Of a stretch of DNA of 6,496 nt, positions 4,988-6,496 are shown one piece after another. The notes beneath the pieces are model-generated. The model saw nothing but the letters and a program-made list of their open reading frames with translations. It was not told the origin of the DNA and did no database searches. How positions within the stretch are numbered: position 1 is the first letter of the stretch; the number at the start of each line of letters is the position of its first letter. Both the position numbers and the translations under genes were made by a program. Origin of the DNA: Pseudomonadota bacterium (GTDB lineage Bacteria > Pseudomonadota > Alphaproteobacteria > UBA9219 > RGZA01); the NCBI GenBank assembly GCA_016195205.1, contig JACQAB010000063.1, forward strand, positions 1-6,496, read 5' to 3'.

Positions 4988-5098
4988 CCTTCCCTCCGGG
5001 AGGGGTTAGGGGAGGGAAGGAAGAAAATACAAGAAATAGTGTTGCTTATGGAGAGTTGGTTCCCTCCCCCTTGCCCCCTCCCGGTGGGAGAGGGTTGG
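4988..5098. repeat. G/C-rich inverted repeat pair between HAD and kinase genes
   Basis: The left arm (4988-5020) contains a perfect 10-bp inverted repeat, CCTTCCCTCC (4988-4997) and GGAGGGAAGG (5011-5020). The right arm (about 5058-5098) has the similar composition CCCTCCCCCTTG...CCCTCCCGGTGGGAGAGGG and pairs imperfectly with the left arm. The AT-rich loop (5021-5057) contains AACACTATTTCTT on the minus strand. It resembles the intergenic 'CCCTCC...GGGAGAGGG' repeats common in many proteobacterial genomes. It may act as a transcription barrier, but no T-run follows either stem. Confidence 0.75.
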
Positions 5099-5105
5099 CT
5101 TATTC

Positions 5106-5825
5106 TCATTGCGCCGCCTCACTAAGAAGGTTGGAAAAAACTTGGTGAGGGGCGGGGGAAAGCGCGCGCAGTTCGGCGATTCCGGCGCTGCCCGTCAGCA
5201 GAGCAATCACATGGCATCCGGCGGCCAGGCCCGCACTGGCGCCCAGGGTGGAATCTTCAAACACCACGGCCTGCTGCGGGGAGGCGCCCAGGCGTTCGCA
5301 GCCATGCAGGTAAAAATCAGGCGCGGGTTTTTTGCGCAGCGCCTTGCCGTGGATGGTCAGATCGTTGCCGATCAGGGCGGCGAAGGATTTTTCAAGGCCT
5401 GCGGTTTTTAAAATGGCCTCGACCTCGAATTGCGGGTTGTTCGAGACCACCGCCTGCCTCAGCCCCAGTTTCTGCGCGGCACCTAGCGCCTCTGTCACGC
5501 CCGGCAGCAGCGGAATAAGCGAGGTGCGGCGCAGATGCAGGTATTCTTCCAGTAGTCCCGGCGACACGCGCGTGCGTGATGCGAATTTTCCGTGCTCGGC
5601 TTCCAGCTGGTCAAAAATCTTTTCCACGAAGCGTGCCGGGTCATAGGCGAAAATGCCGCGGATGAAATCGGCGGACAGCGTCACCGGCTTTTGCAGGGTG
5701 CGGCTGAACAAGGCGACCGAAAGCTGCAAATCAAGCCCCAGCGAATCCAGCAGCACGCCGTCCATGTCCCACAGCAGGGCGCGGGTGGTTTCGGGAATGC
5801 GCAGGTGGCAGCAAAGCGGTTTCAT
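5106..5825 (-). CDS. HAD-superfamily phosphatase, beta-phosphoglucomutase/phosphoglycolate phosphatase-like
   Basis: The 239-residue protein has all four HAD motifs. Motif I is LLWDMDGVLLDS with nucleophile D20 and acid/base D22. Motif II is S128 in AVVSNN, motif III is K166 in RKKPAPDFY, and motif IV is E190-D191 in VVFEDSTLGASAGLAAG. A helical cap lies between motifs I and II (about 29-105), so it is a subfamily I enzyme of normal length. It should dephosphorylate, or isomerise by phosphoryl transfer, a small cytosolic metabolite; the substrate cannot be read from the motifs. It is divergent from hisD across 72 bases and upstream of the kinase gene on the same strand. A role as histidinol-phosphatase is conceivable from position only. 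The start at 5823-5825 lacks a clear Shine-Dalgarno sequence. Confidence 0.9.
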   Translation of the reverse strand: MKPLCCHLRIPETTRALLWDMDGVLLDSLGLDLQLSVALFSRTLQKPVTLSADFIRGIFAYDPARFVEKIFDQLEAEHGKFASRTRVSPGLLEEYLHLRRTSLIPLLPGVTEALGAAQKLGLRQAVVSNNPQFEVEAILKTAGLEKSFAALIGNDLTIHGKALRKKPAPDFYLHGCERLGASPQQAVVFEDSTLGASAGLAAGCHVIALLTGSAGIAELRALSPAPHQVFSNLLSEAAQ

Positions 5826-5858
5826 GCGGATAAAAAAACGCGTTACTCAGTGGTGGAA

Positions 5859-5874
5859 AGCCTTTATAAAGGCT
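5859..5874. promoter_or_regulatory. 16-bp palindrome in the HAD/hisD divergent spacer
   Basis: AGCCTTTATAAAGGCT is a perfect palindrome, flanked by a looser outer pair GTGGA (5853-5857) and TCCAC (5880-5884). It is 23 bases upstream of the hisD ATG and contains TATAAA on both strands, which could serve as a weak -10 for either gene. No convincing -35 box was found. It could be an operator for a dimeric regulator or a leader hairpin of hisD. Confidence 0.45.
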
Positions 5875-5897
5875 CTTTCTCCACAAGGAAAGCGGCC

Positions 5898-6496
5898 ATG
5901 GGCATTAATATCTGGAACTGGGGCGAGATCGATAAGGGCGTGCGCGAGAAAATCCTGAATCGCGCGCAAAACAATATCGACGCGGTCATGGATGCCGTGC
6001 GCCCGATCATCACCGCCGTCCAGCAGCGCGGCGATCCCGCCCTGCTGCAGTTTACAAAAGAGTTTGACAAGACCGAGGTCAAGGGCGGGTTGAGGGTGAC
6101 CGAGGCCGAATTCGCCGAAGCGCGGGAATCGCTGGACCCCGATTTGGTCAAGGCGATCCGCAGCTGCGCCGGCTATGTGCGCAAGCATCACATGCAGCAG
6201 ATGGCGCATGTGAAGCCCCTGTGGTTCGAGGAAGTGCAGCCCGGCGTCTATGCCGGAGAGAAAATCACGCCGGTGGATTCGGTGGGGCTGTATGTACCGC
6301 GCGGCAAGGGCGCGTTTCCCTCGGTGATGTATATGCTGTGCCTGCCGGCGGTGGTGGCGGGGGTGAAAAAGATTGTGGTGGTCACGCCGCCCACGCCCGA
6401 AGGCGGCGTCGATGCGGCATCCCTGGTGGCGGCCGATGCCTGCGGCGTGCGCGAGGTGTACAAGGTGGGCGGGGCGCAGGCGATTGCCGCGCTGGC
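5898..6496 (+). CDS. hisD: Histidinol dehydrogenase, N-terminal part (continues beyond window)
   Basis: HisD is a zinc enzyme that oxidises L-histidinol in two NAD-dependent steps to L-histidine. The 199 codons present match the N-terminal half: VQQRGDPALLQFTKEFDKTE (residues 41-60), SVGLYVPRGKGAFPSVMYML (128-147), AGVKKIVVVTPPTPEGG and VYKVGGAQAIAAL at the window edge (Y132 and Q194 fall in conserved NAD/substrate regions). The zinc ligands and the catalytic Glu-His pair lie beyond the edge. The common VPGG motif is VPRGKG here, a variant also found in some HisD-like paralogues, so the assignment to the pathway rests partly on the neighbouring his genes. The ATG is preceded by AAGGAAAG (5885-5892), an acceptable ribosome binding site. 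It is transcribed away from the HAD gene. Confidence 0.88.
   Translation, partial: MGINIWNWGEIDKGVREKILNRAQNNIDAVMDAVRPIITAVQQRGDPALLQFTKEFDKTEVKGGLRVTEAEFAEARESLDPDLVKAIRSCAGYVRKHHMQQMAHVKPLWFEEVQPGVYAGEKITPVDSVGLYVPRGKGAFPSVMYMLCLPAVVAGVKKIVVVTPPTPEGGVDAASLVAADACGVREVYKVGGAQAIAAL

Noticed and set aside
4988..5020. Classical intrinsic terminator
   Set aside because: The 10-bp stem is good, but no T-run follows on either strand, so it is kept as a repeat only.
3979..5148. 389-codon open frame on the plus strand
   Set aside because: It is antisense to the kinase gene, reads as low-complexity Arg/Gln/Gly-rich sequence with no motif, and follows from GC-rich codon bias on the opposite strand.
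5847..6209. Minus-strand 120-codon frame
   Set aside because: Antisense to the clearly conserved hisD coding sequence.

Overview
The window looks like chromosomal DNA of a moderately GC-rich alphaproteobacterium, probably an uncultured or little-studied lineage. The evidence is the hisH-hisA-hisF-hisE gene order and the HisF and HisE sequence style. The species cannot be named from this sequence.

Layout: positions 1-138 are the right end of an IS1595-family insertion sequence (transposase C-terminus plus terminal inverted repeat). From 3596 down to 178, on the minus strand, lies one apparent operon: yefM (antitoxin), yoeB (toxin), hisH, hisA, hisF, hisE. A strong promoter with an embedded TGTACA-type operator lies just upstream of yefM at 3615-3649. 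Further up on the minus strand are an unassigned kinase-fold protein (3682-4962) and a HAD phosphatase (5106-5825). A histidinol dehydrogenase gene (hisD) starts at 5898 on the plus strand and runs off the window.

Pathway: HisH and HisF form imidazole glycerol phosphate synthase. HisA and HisE catalyse earlier steps that lead to its substrate, and HisD catalyses the last two steps to histidine. hisB, often found just before hisH, is replaced at that position by the toxin-antitoxin pair. The yefM/yoeB and yoeB/hisH junctions are both 4-base ATGA overlaps, so the his genes appear coupled in transcription and translation to the toxin-antitoxin module.

The second striking feature is a set of inverted arrays of 7- or 8-base units. 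One fills each spacer (hisE/hisF, hisF/hisA, hisA/hisH), one lies in frame inside hisH, and a single arm lies at the end of hisE. Each site has its own unit sequence, used in both arms. The arrays supply the last codons and stop codons of hisE, hisF and hisA, and occupy the places where ribosome binding sites would be expected. A different G/C-rich inverted repeat pair lies between the kinase and HAD genes.
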